Source: Diacronema lutheri (taxonomy: Eukaryota; Haptophyta; Pavlovophyceae; Pavlovales; Pavlovaceae). From it: 64,000 bases of DNA. Below the pieces are notes generated by a model, which saw nothing but the letters and a program-made list of their open reading frames with translations, was not told the origin of the DNA and did no database searches. Both the position numbers and the translations under genes were made by a program. The stretch spans positions 310,001-374,000 of the forward strand of contig JAGTXO010000007.1 in assembly GCA_019448385.1 (NCBI GenBank), written 5' to 3'. This document shows positions 30,043 to 40,086 of the stretch, one piece after another (position 1 is the first letter of the stretch; the number at the start of each line of letters is the position of its first letter).

Positions 30043-30060
30043 ATGGCGGCGATCCGTTGA
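30043..30060 (+). promoter_or_regulatory. Short upstream ORF (MAAIR) before the RING gene
   Basis: ATG at 30043 followed by four codons and TGA at 30058-30060, three bases before the proposed main ATG at 30063. If the transcript includes it, ribosomes would have to skip it or reinitiate, which could damp translation. Transcript start unknown. Confidence 0.3.
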
Positions 30061-30062
30061 GG

Positions 30063-32728
30063 ATGAGCGAGCCGGTCGCCGAGTTGGGCGACCCACGGCC
30101 GTGGTCGGCGGCCAGCCTCGGCCAGGGCGCCGACGCGCGGCCGGCGGGCAAAGCTGTCCGCCCCGTCGCGTTTGCGCTGTTGCTGCCCACGCAGCCGGCC
30201 GCGCGCGTGAGCTCGCGCGCGGCCGCGCCCGCGAGGGGCACCGTCGCGACCGCACCGCGCGCGGGCGTCGGTGGCGGCTCGAGCGCGCGCGCGCCGCCCG
30301 CGCCGCCCGCTTTTGCGTCCTTCATCACCGCGCAGCGGCCCAGCTCGGGCGGCGAGGCCGCCGCTGAGCCGCGCGAGCCGGCGCCGCCGGCGTGTGGCGC
30401 GGCGTGGGCCGCCGGCGCGCCCCTCTCGCCGCGCGCCGGCCCCTTGCCCGCCGTGCACGGGATGGGCATCGCGTCGCTTGAGTCCGAGCTGAAGGCGCGC
30501 ATTGTGCTGCACCCGCCCGCCTCCGTGCAGGCCGCCGCCGCTGCCGCGCACGCCGCCGCCGCCGACGCGTCGGGCGCGGCGCGGCGCGCGGCCGCGCTCG
30601 AGGCGCAGCGCGCGGCGCAGCTCGACGCGCAGCGCGAGCTCGAGGCGGAGGAGGCGGAAGCCGCCGCAGAGCAGGCCGCTGCTGCGCGCCGACTCGGCAT
30701 GCAGCCGTCCGTCGCCGTCAGCGTGCGCGTCCTCGCCGGCACGGCCGGCGCCGGCGCCGGCGCCGACGGCATGCCGGACGCGCGAGGGGCGACCATCGCG
30801 CGCGCGGCGACGCGCGCGGCACAGGCGGCCATCTCGGCGGCGCTCTCGGCCGCGGCGGCGGCGGAAGCAGCCGACGCCGCCGTGCTCGCCGAGCGCGAAG
30901 GCAACGCGTGCTGCCGCCGCCACGCCGACGCGCGCGCACACGCGCTCGTCAGACTCTTGAGTGACAAACTGGCGTTGATCATGGCGGCGGTCGAGGCGCG
31001 CGAGGCGGAGGCGGCGGGCGCGCACGCGGCGCACGTGCGCAGGCTGGAGGCGGGGTTCAAGCACCATGCCGCCGAGCTCTTCGCGCAGCTGCGCGACGCG
31101 CGCTCTCGCCTCACCGTCGTGCTGCAGCACCGTGAGCTCAACGACAGGCGGGACGCGGACGAGGCGCGTGCAGACAATGCCGAGCTGCGCACGGAGCTGC
31201 GCGCCGTGCGCGACGAGCTTGAGGAGGCGAGACGTGCGGTGCGTTTCGCCGACGCGCGCCTCAAGCGCCTCGACGCCACGCGCGCCGCCGCGCCGTTCGG
31301 CGCGCCGCGCGCCGCCGAGCACGCGAGCGCAGCGCCCGCGCGCGGCGCGGCGGCGGATGGTGGCGCGCCGCTCGCGCCGTCGCCGCCGCTGCGCGCGGGG
31401 GCGCGCGCCAACGCGAGGCGCGCACGCGCACCGGCCTGCAGCGCGCGCAGCGGTGGCGCGGCGCGCGGCGCGCCAGGTTCGCCCGCGCCGACGCCCTTCG
31501 CGGACGGCGAGCTCGACGCAGACGAATTGCTCGCTGCAGTGCACGCGGAGAGGGGGGGCGGCGCTGGCGCGCATACGCCGCGCCGCGCCGCGCCGCTCGG
31601 CGGCGCCGGCCGCGCGGCTGACGGTGCCGCGGACGCCGCCGTGCTCGACGGCTCCGCCGACCTGCCGGTCGCGCCGTGGCGCGCAGGCGGCGACGCGGAC
31701 GGTGCCGACGGCGGTGCGGCCGCCCGCCCGCCCGCCTGGGCTGTCGGCGGCGACGACGACGACGACGACGCCCTCGCGTTGCGCGCGGGCGCGAACACGG
31801 CCGCGGGTGTGCGCGCCGACGCGGGCGCCGACGAGCTTGACGGCGCCGCGCTCGACTCTATACTGCAGTCTGCGATGCGCGAGCACGGCTTCACGTCGCC
31901 CTCGCGCGAGCACGGCGTGAGCGGCCGCGCGGGCACGAGCGGCCGCGCCGGCGCGACGGGCGGCTCGGCGGGCGAGGACGCGGCCGGGGGCGCTGGCGCG
32001 GCGGTGAGCCTGCATGCCTCCCTCGCCCTCGCCTCGGCGCTTTTGCCACCGCCCGCGCCGCTCGCGCCGCAGCCGCCCGGCGCGCACCCCGTGCCCGACG
32101 CGTCAGCGCGCGCGCCCCTGCCGTTGATCGTCGCGCCGCCCGACGGTGGTGGCGCGCTCGCGCTCGGCGGCTCGCAGCGCAGCGCGACGAGCGTCAAGCC
32201 GGCGGCGCGGCGACCGAGCGGCGCCGGCGGCCGGCGCGCCGGTGCCGCCGCCGCCGCCGCTGCTGGTTTGTCGCCTCGCAGCTACGCGCGCTGCGGGCTT
32301 GCCCCTTCCGCCGAGCAGTCGGCAGCCATGCTGGGCATCGAGCAGACGATGAGGCAGGAGGCGGAGGACGCGGCGGCGGCGGCGCGCAAGGAGGCGCACG
32401 CGCTGCGAATCGAGCTCGACGGCGCGCGCGCCGAGGTGGACGTGCTGCGCGCGCAGCACGAGGTGGCAACGCGGACGGTGCACGCGACGGCGCAGGTGAG
32501 AGCGATGGTGGTGAAGACAACAAGGGGGGAGGGGGAAGGGAGAAGAATGGTGTGGGTCGTTTTGCGGACAGCCGCCCGCCGAGGGGGACCACACCGCGCC
32601 GTGTCGCACGGCCGCGCCGCGCGCGACGTGCGACGGGCGGCACCACGTGGGCACGCGACGCGGCGGTGCGGCCGCCGCCCATTGCTCAGACACCGCCGCG
32701 CCGCGCCGCTCGCCCGCGCGCTCGCCGC

Positions 32729-32759
<31 letters not shown>

Positions 32760-33409
32760 CTCAGGACCTCGCCGCCGCGCGCGGCGAGGCGCGCGCGTTG
32801 CGCGAGCGAGCGGGCGTGCACGCGGCGGAGCTCACGGCCGCGGCGCACGCGGCCGCGGAGCGCGAGGCGTGGTTCGGCGGCGAGATCGACCGCCGCGTGC
32901 GCCAGATGGCGGGCGACGCGCAGGAGCGCGCCGCGCGGCTCGAGCACGAGTTGACAGAGCTGCGCGAGCGATTCGCCCTCGCAAAAGCGGCGATTGGCGA
33001 GCGGCTCGCGCTCGCGACGAGCACGCTTGCCGATGCTGTGCGACTCGACGAAGGGCTCGCGACTGAGCTCGCATGCCCGTCATGCCTCGCCCAGCTCAGC
33101 CAGCCCATCCTTCTCGCCCCGTGCGGGCACACGTTCTGCGCCGACTGCGTCGAGCGCTGGCGGCGCGAGGCGACACGCGGCGAATTTTGCTGCCCGACAT
33201 GCTCTGATGCCGAGGAGAGCGCGCGCGGGCAGGCCGGCGAGACGGCGGTGCCCTTCCGCAACGCGCTCGTCGAGGGCCTTAACGATCGGGTGCGCGCCAA
33301 GCAGCTTGAGCTGGGGCGCGTGCGCAACGTGCTGCGCAAGCAGCAGGCAAAGTGCGACGAGTTGCTTGGCAAGCTCGCGGCGGGGCAGTCAACGGCGGTC
33401 TCGGTCTGA
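30063..33409 (+). CDS. Coiled-coil RING-finger protein, 2 exons
   Basis: Exons 30063-32495 and 32765-33409 around a 269-base GT-AG intron in phase 0 (1025 residues). The first 900 residues are Ala/Arg/Glu-rich with extended coiled coils (for example LEAQRAAQLDAQRELEAEEA and AELRTELRAVRDELEEARR) and disordered Ala/Gly linkers. A C3HC4 RING lies at about 914-957: CPSCLAQLSQPILLAPCGHT, then FCADCVERW and CCPTC. After it comes another short coiled coil. Such proteins act as E3 ubiquitin ligases; the coiled coils probably dimerise it or bind its target. The substrate is unknown. A five-codon upstream ORF ends just before the start. Its stop is 43 bases from the convergent GGCT-like gene. Confidence 0.8.
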
Positions 33410-33452
33410 AGCCTATGAGTCCGTGACCCCAAACACGCAAAGAATTGTGAAC

Positions 33453-34346
33453 TTACAGCGGCGCGCGCCAGTCGGCACCGCCGCCGATGGCCGCCGCCGA
33501 CAGGCCGAGCGCAGCGGCGCCAAGGAGGAACCCGCCAGCAAGCGCCCCGTCCGCCGGCCAGCCGGCCGACGCGCGCGCGCTCTCGCGCGTCCGGTGCGCG
33601 CGCAGCCAATCCTGGTAGGCCGGGCTCAGCCCGCGCGCCTCCGCGCCGACCCGCATCTTGGCCAGATAACGCTCGCTCGGCAAGCCGTCCGTTGGCAGCA
33701 GCTCGGACGCCGAGCCAACAAAGGCCATCGCGTCGACGAGCACCCCGTCGGTGGCAGCTGGCGGGGCGCTCAGCGCGCTGCCATCGATCGCATGGTGCGG
33801 CACGCTACACGGATCGCCCGTGCTACGCATGCGCACGCGCAGCCTTTTGAGCGAATATCCGCCCTCCTGCGCGGCGAGTGCGCTCAGCTGCCGCGCGCTG
33901 AGACGCAGCGCGCAGCCCTCCGCCTCGAGCGACGCGGCGCCGAGTCCAACGGAGCCATCCGCCGCGTGTGCGTTAGCCCCCTCTGCCGCGCCAACGCCGA
34001 CGGCGAGCAGCGTCGCGTACGCCGACGAGCGCACGCGGAACGCGAGCCGGAAGCCGGGCACGACGCAAGGCCCTTCGCACGGCACGGCGCCCAGATCGCG
34101 GCCTAAGAGCACCCTCGGCGAAAGCAGCGCGCCGTACGCGACGAGCCGGACGAGGCCATCGTCACCCGCCGCTGCCCCGTACCGAGCCATGCCGGCGCTG
34201 CGGCCCTCGGGCGCGGCGGCCGCGCAGCGCACGCTGCTGCGCGAGCGCACAGGCGCGGCGCCTGAAAGGGGGCGAGGCTCCACGAATGCGGCGCCAAGGG
34301 CGAGCACAAATGCTCTCCTGAGCCCGAAGGTGCCGGCCATGCTCAT
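33453..34346 (-). CDS. Gamma-glutamylcyclotransferase-like (GGCT fold) protein with transit peptide and C-terminal membrane helix
   Basis: 297 residues. The N-terminus (to about 50) is basic and Ala/Ser/Arg-rich with no acidic residues at first, as expected for an organelle transit peptide. The GGCT fold is indicated by LVAYGALLSPRVLLGR (the Y-G-S/A-L phosphate/substrate loop), VVPGFRLAFRV, a Glu in the AAQEGGYSLKRLRV segment where the family has its catalytic Glu, and PSERYLAKMRVGAEARGLSP late in the domain. GGCT-like enzymes cleave gamma-glutamyl groups to give 5-oxoproline. The last 35 residues contain a hydrophobic helix (ALAGGFLLGAAALGLSAAAI), predicting a tail anchor. Convergent with the RING gene and 77 bases from the 3' end of PPCS. 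Confidence 0.75.
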   Translation of the reverse strand: MSMAGTFGLRRAFVLALGAAFVEPRPLSGAAPVRSRSSVRCAAAAPEGRSAGMARYGAAAGDDGLVRLVAYGALLSPRVLLGRDLGAVPCEGPCVVPGFRLAFRVRSSAYATLLAVGVGAAEGANAHAADGSVGLGAASLEAEGCALRLSARQLSALAAQEGGYSLKRLRVRMRSTGDPCSVPHHAIDGSALSAPPAATDGVLVDAMAFVGSASELLPTDGLPSERYLAKMRVGAEARGLSPAYQDWLRAHRTRESARASAGWPADGALAGGFLLGAAALGLSAAAIGGGADWRAPL

Positions 34347-34423
34347 CGGCCGAGCGGCTAGGCGGCTGGGGGCCTTGGGGCACGAGTCATGTCCTCACTC
34401 CAAGTCGGGTGGAATCCGGTGCG

Positions 34424-35947
34424 TCACGCCTTCGCGGGCTCACGCGGCCGCTTGCCGCAGCCGGCGTTCTCGCCCGCCGCCGCATCGGCCCGCGCGCCGG
34501 CCGGCGCGCCGACGCCGCCGCCGCCGTCGCCGCGCGCCCGTCCGGCCGCGCGCGCGGCGAGACGCTCGGCGTGAAGCTGCACGAGCGCGGCGACGATGGC
34601 TTCCTCGAGTGCCTCTCCGCTCTCTGACTCAAGCACGCGCCGCTCAAGCCCGTCCACCTCAACGTCCACCGTCTCGTCGCCCGCGATAATCGGCGCGCGC
34701 ACGCGGATGCGCGCGCGGCCTTCGCGCACGTCCGTGTCCGGCGCGACGAGCGTCACCTTGCGCCGGTAGGTCTGCAGCTGGTTGGCAACGACAAGGTCGA
34801 CGCCGTACGTGTCCAGCGCGCCCGCCGCCTTGGCCGCGAGGATGCACGCGTTCGTCTCGAGCTTGAATGAGACAAGAGCTGCGTCGGGTGCCCATGCGCC
34901 ATCGCGCGTGCGCGCGCTCTTGTACGCGCCGAGGAGCTTGGGCACCTCGGAGAGGTCGAGGCGGAGGCCGCCCGAGCCGCGTGACTGCATCTTGTGCGTC
35001 TCCATCCGCGCGACTGGCAGGTAAAAGTCGGAGACCGCCGCAGCGAGCACGATGAGCGCACGCGCGCCTACCGGCCGGACGGCGAGCGCACTCAGCCGCA
35101 GCAGGACGAGGTAGTCGAAGATGCTCGAAAAGTCGAAGACGAGCAGCCGCTCGCGTGCGTTCGCCGCAACCGTCCGCTCGCCCACCCGATCGACGTACGC
35201 CACCGCGCTGCCGTCGGACGCCATGGCGTGGAGCGCCGCGCCATCGAGCGGCGCACCGCCGGGTGCGCGCGCGAACGGGAAGGCCGAGCCGCGCCGGCAA
35301 ACGAAGAGGACGGCGTAGCCAGCGCGGAGGAGGCCCTCCGCGCACGACGCGCCGCGCCCGCCTGTCGAAAAATTGTCCACGAAGCGCACCGTGTTCCGCT
35401 CGAGCGGGACGGTCGTCCCGCCGGACGTGACGATGGCGACGCGAGCGTCGGGCGCGAGCGAGCGCACAAAGCGCTCAGCGCGCTCGGCGCATTCGGTCGG
35501 GTCGAAACTCAGCATTTGCGCGGCCTCGTCGAAAAAGGCGTCCTCCGCGCCGACCGTCGACGTGGCGTGCGACGCGCCCGCTGGCGTGGACGGCGCGCAG
35601 CCCCCGTCGCGCACCGGCGCCTCGTCCGCCGCCACACCCGTTGCGCAAACGGCGAGCGGCGGCGCGCTCGCCGCGGCGACGGGCAGCCCAAGGGCTCGCG
35701 CGGCGTCCGACGCCGCCGGCGATCTGCTCTTGCCGCCCGGCGCGAGCTGTCGGAGCGCGCGGCGGAAAGCGGGCGCGTCCTCGCGCAGAATGTCGCGCAG
35801 CGCCTGGCAAAACTGGCCGCGGTTGAGGCGCACCTCGCCGCTTTGCAAGCGCTGGACGAGCTCAAGCAGCTGCTCCCGCTTGCCCATGGGGATCTGCCCC
35901 TGGATCGCGTGGAGCAGGTCGGGCAGCTGCAGCGCCGTCAGGCTCAT
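34424..35947 (-). CDS. PPCS: Phosphopantothenate-cysteine ligase with N-terminal RST-like helical domain
   Basis: From the ATG at 35947 the protein is 507 residues; a longer frame begins at 36007, where its ATG overlaps that of LSM3. PPCS joins phosphopantothenate to cysteine in coenzyme A synthesis. The eukaryotic PPCS pattern is clear from about residue 150: [66 protein letters not shown] (the active-site Asn-free AVSDF motif), [10 protein letters not shown] and [16 protein letters not shown]. The first 65 residues ([20 protein letters not shown] then [20 protein letters not shown]) resemble an RST domain of the TAF4/RCD1 type, which I do not know from PPCS. The Ala-rich C-tail is species-specific. 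PPCS confidence is high; the RST call is moderate. Confidence 0.9.
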   Translation of the reverse strand: MSLTALQLPDLLHAIQGQIPMGKREQLLELVQRLQSGEVRLNRGQFCQALRDILREDAPAFRRALRQLAPGGKSRSPAASDAARALGLPVAAASAPPLAVCATGVAADEAPVRDGGCAPSTPAGASHATSTVGAEDAFFDEAAQMLSFDPTECAERAERFVRSLAPDARVAIVTSGGTTVPLERNTVRFVDNFSTGGRGASCAEGLLRAGYAVLFVCRRGSAFPFARAPGGAPLDGAALHAMASDGSAVAYVDRVGERTVAANARERLLVFDFSSIFDYLVLLRLSALAVRPVGARALIVLAAAVSDFYLPVARMETHKMQSRGSGGLRLDLSEVPKLLGAYKSARTRDGAWAPDAALVSFKLETNACILAAKAAGALDTYGVDLVVANQLQTYRRKVTLVAPDTDVREGRARIRVRAPIIAGDETVDVEVDGLERRVLESESGEALEEAIVAALVQLHAERLAARAAGRARGDGGGGVGAPAGARADAAAGENAGCGKRPREPAKA

Positions 35948-36005
35948 CTCGCGACCGGGCAAGCGCGACCGGGCAAAACGATCGAGGCGTAAATTGCGCG
36001 GCAGC

Positions 36006-36470
36006 ATGTCGGGCGCGTCCCAGGTTGTCGAGGAGCCGCTCGACTTGATCAGGCTCTCGCTCGACGAGCGGGTATATGTCAAGCTTCGGAACGAGCGCGA
36101 GCTGCGTGGCCGCTTGCACGTGAGCGCGGCGCTGCCCCGACAGCTACGCCTTTCGACAAGGCCGTGCCACCGCGCGCGCGCGCACGCCTTCGCGCGGTGG
36201 CAGGGCCTCGCCAACAGGGCCAACGTAGCTCCGCGACCCACGCAGACGCGCGCGCGCGCGCGCGCCGCGCCGTTCTGGGCCATGCGACCGCAGGCGTACG
36301 ACCAACACCTGAACATGGTCCTCGGCGACGTGGACGAGACGGTGACGACGCGCGACATCGACACGGAGACGTACGAGGAGATCATCAAGACCTCCAAGCG
36401 AAGTATCGAGATGCTCTTTGTGCGCGGTGACGGCGTCATCCTCGTCTCGCCGCCGCTCCGCACCGCTTGA
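36006..36470 (+). CDS. LSM3: U6 snRNA-associated Sm-like protein LSM3, 2 exons
   Basis: Exons 36006-36119 and 36294-36470 (96 residues) joined over a 174-base GT-AG intron, phase 0. LSM3 sits in the LSM2-8 ring that binds the U6 snRNA 3' end in splicing and in the LSM1-7 ring that helps mRNA decay. The Sm fold is almost textbook: [20 protein letters not shown], then [26 protein letters not shown], and Sm2 motif [15 protein letters not shown]. The length equals that of other LSM3 proteins. Its ATG shares the bases CATG with a possible PPCS start on the other strand, so the two genes are at most 58 bases apart start to start. Confidence 0.97.
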   Translation: MSGASQVVEEPLDLIRLSLDERVYVKLRNERELRGRLHVSAALPRQLRLSTRPCHRARAHAFARWQGLANRANVAPRPTQTRARARAAPFWAMRPQAYDQHLNMVLGDVDETVTTRDIDTETYEEIIKTSKRSIEMLFVRGDGVILVSPPLRTA

Positions 36471-36569
36471 CATTGACGCGCGCGTGCGAAGCGGCGTTGC
36501 GTACGGGCCGGCCGGACGGAGCTCGGCAAGACCGGGCAAAACGGTCCCTCGAGGTGACCGGGAGTCCAC

Positions 36570-36655
36570 CCGGTGGCCTTGTTCCCGGTGGCCTTGCTCC
36601 TGGTGGCCTCGCCTCGTTCCTGGTGGCCTCGCTCCAGATGGCCTCGCTGCGTCGC
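36570..36655 (+). repeat. Short imperfect GGTGGCCT repeats between LSM3 and the RING gene
   Basis: Five to six imperfect copies of a roughly 15-base unit built on GGTGGCCTNGCTCC lie in the 229 bases between LSM3 and the next gene. They fall in non-coding DNA. Function, if any, is unknown. Confidence 0.75.
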
Positions 36656-36699
36656 GCGCCCCACCGCAGGGGCGGCCGGGAGAGTCTGGTCGGCACGTC

Positions 36700-37928
36700 A
36701 TGACTCACGAGTCAAGTCCATCATCACTCGTTGGCCGCCAAAAGCTCCAAAAGCCCCCAGAACCGAAAAGCGCCGGCTACTGCGCCAACGCGCTCCCTCC
36801 CGGTTGGTGGTACCAACCAATGCTGGGAGGGCGCGAGCGCGCGTCCTCGTGCAGCGTGTGCTTGCAGACGGACGTAGACACGCAGACCGAGCGCATCGAC
36901 GTCTTCGAGTGCAACATTTGCCTCGATTCGGCGCAGGAGCCCGTCGTGACGTTCTGCGGCCACCTTTTCTGCTGGCCGTGCATTTACAGATGGCTCGAGG
37001 TGTCGGCCGAGCCGGTATGTCCTGTGTGCAAGGCGCCGGTCTCGCCGAGGCGGCTGATCCCAGTCTACGGCCGTGGCAAGCCGCACTTTGACCCACGCGT
37101 CTCGCCGCTCGGTGGCGTCGCGCCTGCGGACGCGCGGATCCCAAACCGGCCGCATAGCCGGCGGCCGGACGCGCACAGGAGAGGCTTGGCGGCTGCCCTG
37201 CAGCCCGAGGCGCACGCCGAGCTGCCTACGCTCGGTGGCACCACGTCGGCCAGCCTGCTGCCGTGCGCGCGCGCGCGCGCGTCCGCCGGCGCGCGCTCGG
37301 CCTGCGCGCGCGTTGTCCGACGGCCCATGCGCCGTACGCGGCGTGCGCAAGGCTGCCGGCTGAGCCTGCGCGCGCGCGCGCGCGCCGTTCGACCCGTCGC
37401 GCGCGCGCGTCGCGCGCAGGCCCGCATGGACAAGCGGCGTGGCGCCCCTCGGCCTGGGCGGCCTCGGCCCGGGCTTCGGCCTCCATTTGCCGTTTGGCTT
37501 GCAGCTGGTGCGCTGCGCCGCGCCAAGTGGCGGACGGGGCGGGCGGCAGGGCAGGGCCGGTGGCACGTGCGCTGCGTGCGGCGTGGCGCAGCTTGCTGGC
37601 CGGGATTCTGCACGGGCCGTGCGCGCCGGGTCGGATGCGTGCGGGCGAGCCGAGCTCGACTCCACGCTGCCCGCGTCCTCGGCGTGCGCCGCTCACCCGC
37701 TCGGGCGCGCGTCCACGGCGCACTGGGCCGGCCGCCGTGCCACGCGGCCCGCCCGCCCCGGCGCCTGTCCGCCGCGTGCGCACGCAGATCTCTCAAGTCT
37801 CGAGCTCGAGCCTCCTCACGGCCGGTGCGAGCGACGGCAGGACAGCCGAGCAGTTGCAGCACGCCTTCCTTTCGCGGCTGCTGCTGCTCCTCGGCTCCTT
37901 CTTCATCCTTTGCTTGCTTCTCTTCTGA
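36700..37928 (+). CDS. RNF5/RNF185-like ER membrane RING ubiquitin ligase, 3 exons
   Basis: Exons 36700-37262, 37420-37507 and 37788-37928 (263 residues); both introns are GT-AG with GTGCGC donors and keep frame. The C3HC4 RING reads DVFECNICLDSAQEPVVTFC, GHLFCWPCIYRWLEV, CPVCKAPV, followed by SPRRLIPVYGRGKP, the hallmark of the RNF5/RNF185/RMA1 family. Exon 2 supplies the Gly/Phe stretch (VAPLGLGGLGPGFGLHLPFG) and exon 3 the C-terminal hydrophobic anchor (FLSRLLLLLGSFFILCLLLF), both typical of that family. These E3 ligases sit in the ER membrane and work in ER-associated degradation. An extra Cys pair (SSCSVC) precedes the RING. Exon 1 also reads on in frame through intron 1 into GC repeats; I reject that version as it loses the anchor. 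Confidence 0.88.
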
Positions 37929-38076
37929 GCCTGAGTCCGGCTGAAGCGCGACTTCAACGCCTTACGGCTTGCCGGCTTGCCCCCTTGGCCATGTCCCCCA
38001 CGTCTGCACCCCGCCCTAAATTCACTTCGCCGATCTGGTCCGTCCGTCCACTGCGCTCGCGGCCCGCCGCTACTGA

Positions 38077-38916
38077 ATGTGGCTCGTCCGCCGCGTCCTT
38101 GGGCGCGTCGATGAGGAGCAACCGCAGTACGAGATGGTGCGCACGCTGCGCGGCGGCGCCGAGCTTCGTCGCTACGCACCGCAGCTCGTCGCGCAGGTCG
38201 TGTGGAAGGGGCGCGCGGGCGACGCGCCGTTCACGGACAACCGCGAGCCGTTCTTCGCGCTCGCAAAATACATTGGCGTGTTCGGCGAGGCACAGAACGC
38301 CAAGCCGAGCGGCGGCGCGTCGGAGGCGATCGCGATGACCGCGCCCGTCCTCATGGGCGAGGCGCCCGAGAAGGTCGCGATGACCGCGCCGGTGCTGGTG
38401 GGCGAAGCGGTGAGCCGCGGCGCGGGCGCGCGCTTCATGCGTTTCGTGCTGCCTTGCGAGCTGACGCTCGCGACGGCGCCGAGGCCGACCAACCCGGCGG
38501 TGCAGCTCGTCGAGGTGCCCGCCAAGCACGTCGCCGCGCTGCGCTTCTCCGGCCGCCTCACCGCGCGCAACGTGGACTTGAACGGCGCGCGCCTCGTCGA
38601 CGCGATCGCGGTGGACGGCGCGCTCACGCCGACGAGCAGCGCAGCGCGGCCGTGGTACGCGGGCGGCTTCAATCCGCCTTGGACGCTGCCCTTCTTGCGC
38701 ACCAACGAGGTCTACGTCGACGTGCTCGACACGGGCCCGCCCATCTCCCATCCGGGCGTGAGCGAGGCGCAGCAGCGCGAGGCGGCCGCCGTGCGGACCG
38801 CGACGGGCACGTCGACGCTCGACCTCGTCGCCGCCGGGCTGCTCGTCGGCGCGAGCGTTGCCTGCACGGCCGCGCTGTGGCGCACCAGTGTCACCGTCCC
38901 TCCGCGCGAGCGTTGA
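38077..38916 (+). CDS. SOUL haem-binding family protein, copy 1 of 3
   Basis: 279 residues, first of a tandem trio in the same orientation. The SOUL/HEBP fold shows in YEMVRTLRGGAELRRYAPQL, a duplicated MTAPVL motif (AIAMTAPVLMGEAPEKVAMT), RFMRFVLPCELTLATAPRP and VAALRFSGR. SOUL proteins bind haem or tetrapyrroles; plant and algal members are plastid or cytosolic. The C-terminus ends with a hydrophobic helix (DLVAAGLLVGASVACTAALW), a likely membrane anchor kept in all three copies. There is no clear transit peptide. A 185-base internal stretch is nearly identical to copy 3. Confidence 0.88.
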   Translation: MWLVRRVLGRVDEEQPQYEMVRTLRGGAELRRYAPQLVAQVVWKGRAGDAPFTDNREPFFALAKYIGVFGEAQNAKPSGGASEAIAMTAPVLMGEAPEKVAMTAPVLVGEAVSRGAGARFMRFVLPCELTLATAPRPTNPAVQLVEVPAKHVAALRFSGRLTARNVDLNGARLVDAIAVDGALTPTSSAARPWYAGGFNPPWTLPFLRTNEVYVDVLDTGPPISHPGVSEAQQREAAAVRTATGTSTLDLVAAGLLVGASVACTAALWRTSVTVPPRER

Positions 38917-38992
38917 GTGAGCTGTCTTGGTACTGGTGAGGACGTAAAAATTTGGGAGGAACGCGCTGCGTTGTGACCGTCCGTCCGCCGCG

Positions 38993-39856
38993 ATGCAAGT
39001 TTTCCGCGTCGAGCCCAACGTCAAGGAGTTCGTGCGCCACGTCCTCGGCCGCGTTCACGAAGAGAAGCCACAGTTTGAGGTCGTGCGCAAACTGCCTGGT
39101 GGCGGCGAGCTTCGTCGCTATGCGCCGCATGTCGTCGCGCAGACCGTGTGGAAGCCGCGCGCGGGCGCCGAGCCGTTCACCGACACGCGAGAGCCCTTTT
39201 TCGCGCTTGCGAATTACATCGGCGTGTTCGGCGAGGCGCACAACACCAAGCCAAACGATGGCGAGCCGGAGAAGGTGCCCATGACCGCGGCCGTCACGAT
39301 GGGCCGCGCGCCCGAGAAGATTGCGATGACCGCGCCCGTGCAGACGGGTGAGGCGACGGCTGCGGGCGAAGGCGCGCGCTTCATGCGCTTCATGCTGCCG
39401 TCGACGTACACGCTCGCGACGGCGCCAAGGCCGACCAACCCGGCGGTGCAGCTCGTCGAGGTGCCCGCCAAGCTCATCGTCGCCGTGAGCTTCTCGGGGC
39501 GCCTCACCGCGCGCAGCGTCGACGTGCGCGGCGCGCGGCTCGTCCAGGCGATCGCGGCGGACGGCGTGCTCACGCCAGTGAGCGGTGACGCTCGGCCGTG
39601 GTACGCGGCCGGCTTCAACCCGCCGTGGACCCTGCCGCCGCTCCGCACCAATGAAGTCTACGTCGAGGTGCTCGACGCTGGCGCGCCGATTGGCCATTCG
39701 GGCGTGAGCGCGGCGCAGCTGCAGACGGCCGCCGCCGTGCAGAGCAAGGCCGCGGCGAGCTCAACGCTCGAGATGGTCGCTGCTGGCCTGCTCGTTGGCG
39801 CGACCGTCGCCGGCGCGAGCGTGTGGTGGACCGGCGCGCGTCCGCGCGTGCCCTGA
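38993..39856 (+). CDS. SOUL haem-binding family protein, copy 2 of 3
   Basis: 287 residues, starting 76 bases after copy 1. It has the same order of motifs: FEVVRKLPGGGELRRYAPHV, VPMTAAVTMGRAPEKIAMTA, RFMRFMLPSTYTLATAPRP and IVAVSFSGR, and the same C-terminal hydrophobic helix. Compared with copies 1 and 3, the central region is clearly more divergent in DNA sequence (for example MTAAVTMGR instead of MTAPVLMGE), so it has escaped recent homogenisation. An AT-rich patch (GTAAAAATTTGGG, 38944-38956) lies in the gap before it and may be its promoter. Confidence 0.88.
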   Translation: MQVFRVEPNVKEFVRHVLGRVHEEKPQFEVVRKLPGGGELRRYAPHVVAQTVWKPRAGAEPFTDTREPFFALANYIGVFGEAHNTKPNDGEPEKVPMTAAVTMGRAPEKIAMTAPVQTGEATAAGEGARFMRFMLPSTYTLATAPRPTNPAVQLVEVPAKLIVAVSFSGRLTARSVDVRGARLVQAIAADGVLTPVSGDARPWYAAGFNPPWTLPPLRTNEVYVEVLDAGAPIGHSGVSAAQLQTAAAVQSKAAASSTLEMVAAGLLVGATVAGASVWWTGARPRVP

Positions 39857-40086
39857 GCGCGGCCGGGCAGTCCCAGTGTGTTTGTGTTCGTGATTGAGGA
39901 CGAGTTGTGGCTGGTGAGTGCCTCCGTGCAGCCCGCCTCGCCCAGCTCGGCCGCTTCTGATGGCGTGCGCAGGGTCGTCGCCTGACCTACGCCGCGCGAT
40001 GCTCGCAACGACCGTCCTGTCCTGTTGCCATCTTCGTTCGCCTCGGCTTGGCCGCCTTGGCCCTCTGTGACCAAACCACAATCGCT

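Noticed and set aside
30000-32197. Two overlapping long antisense frames opposite the RING protein
   Set aside because: Composition is a reflection of the Ala-rich sense gene; no motif or plausible start context.
37263-37944. Single-exon version of the RNF5-like gene reading through GC repeats to 37944
   Set aside because: It yields Arg/Ala noise and loses the C-terminal anchor that two GT-AG introns restore exactly.
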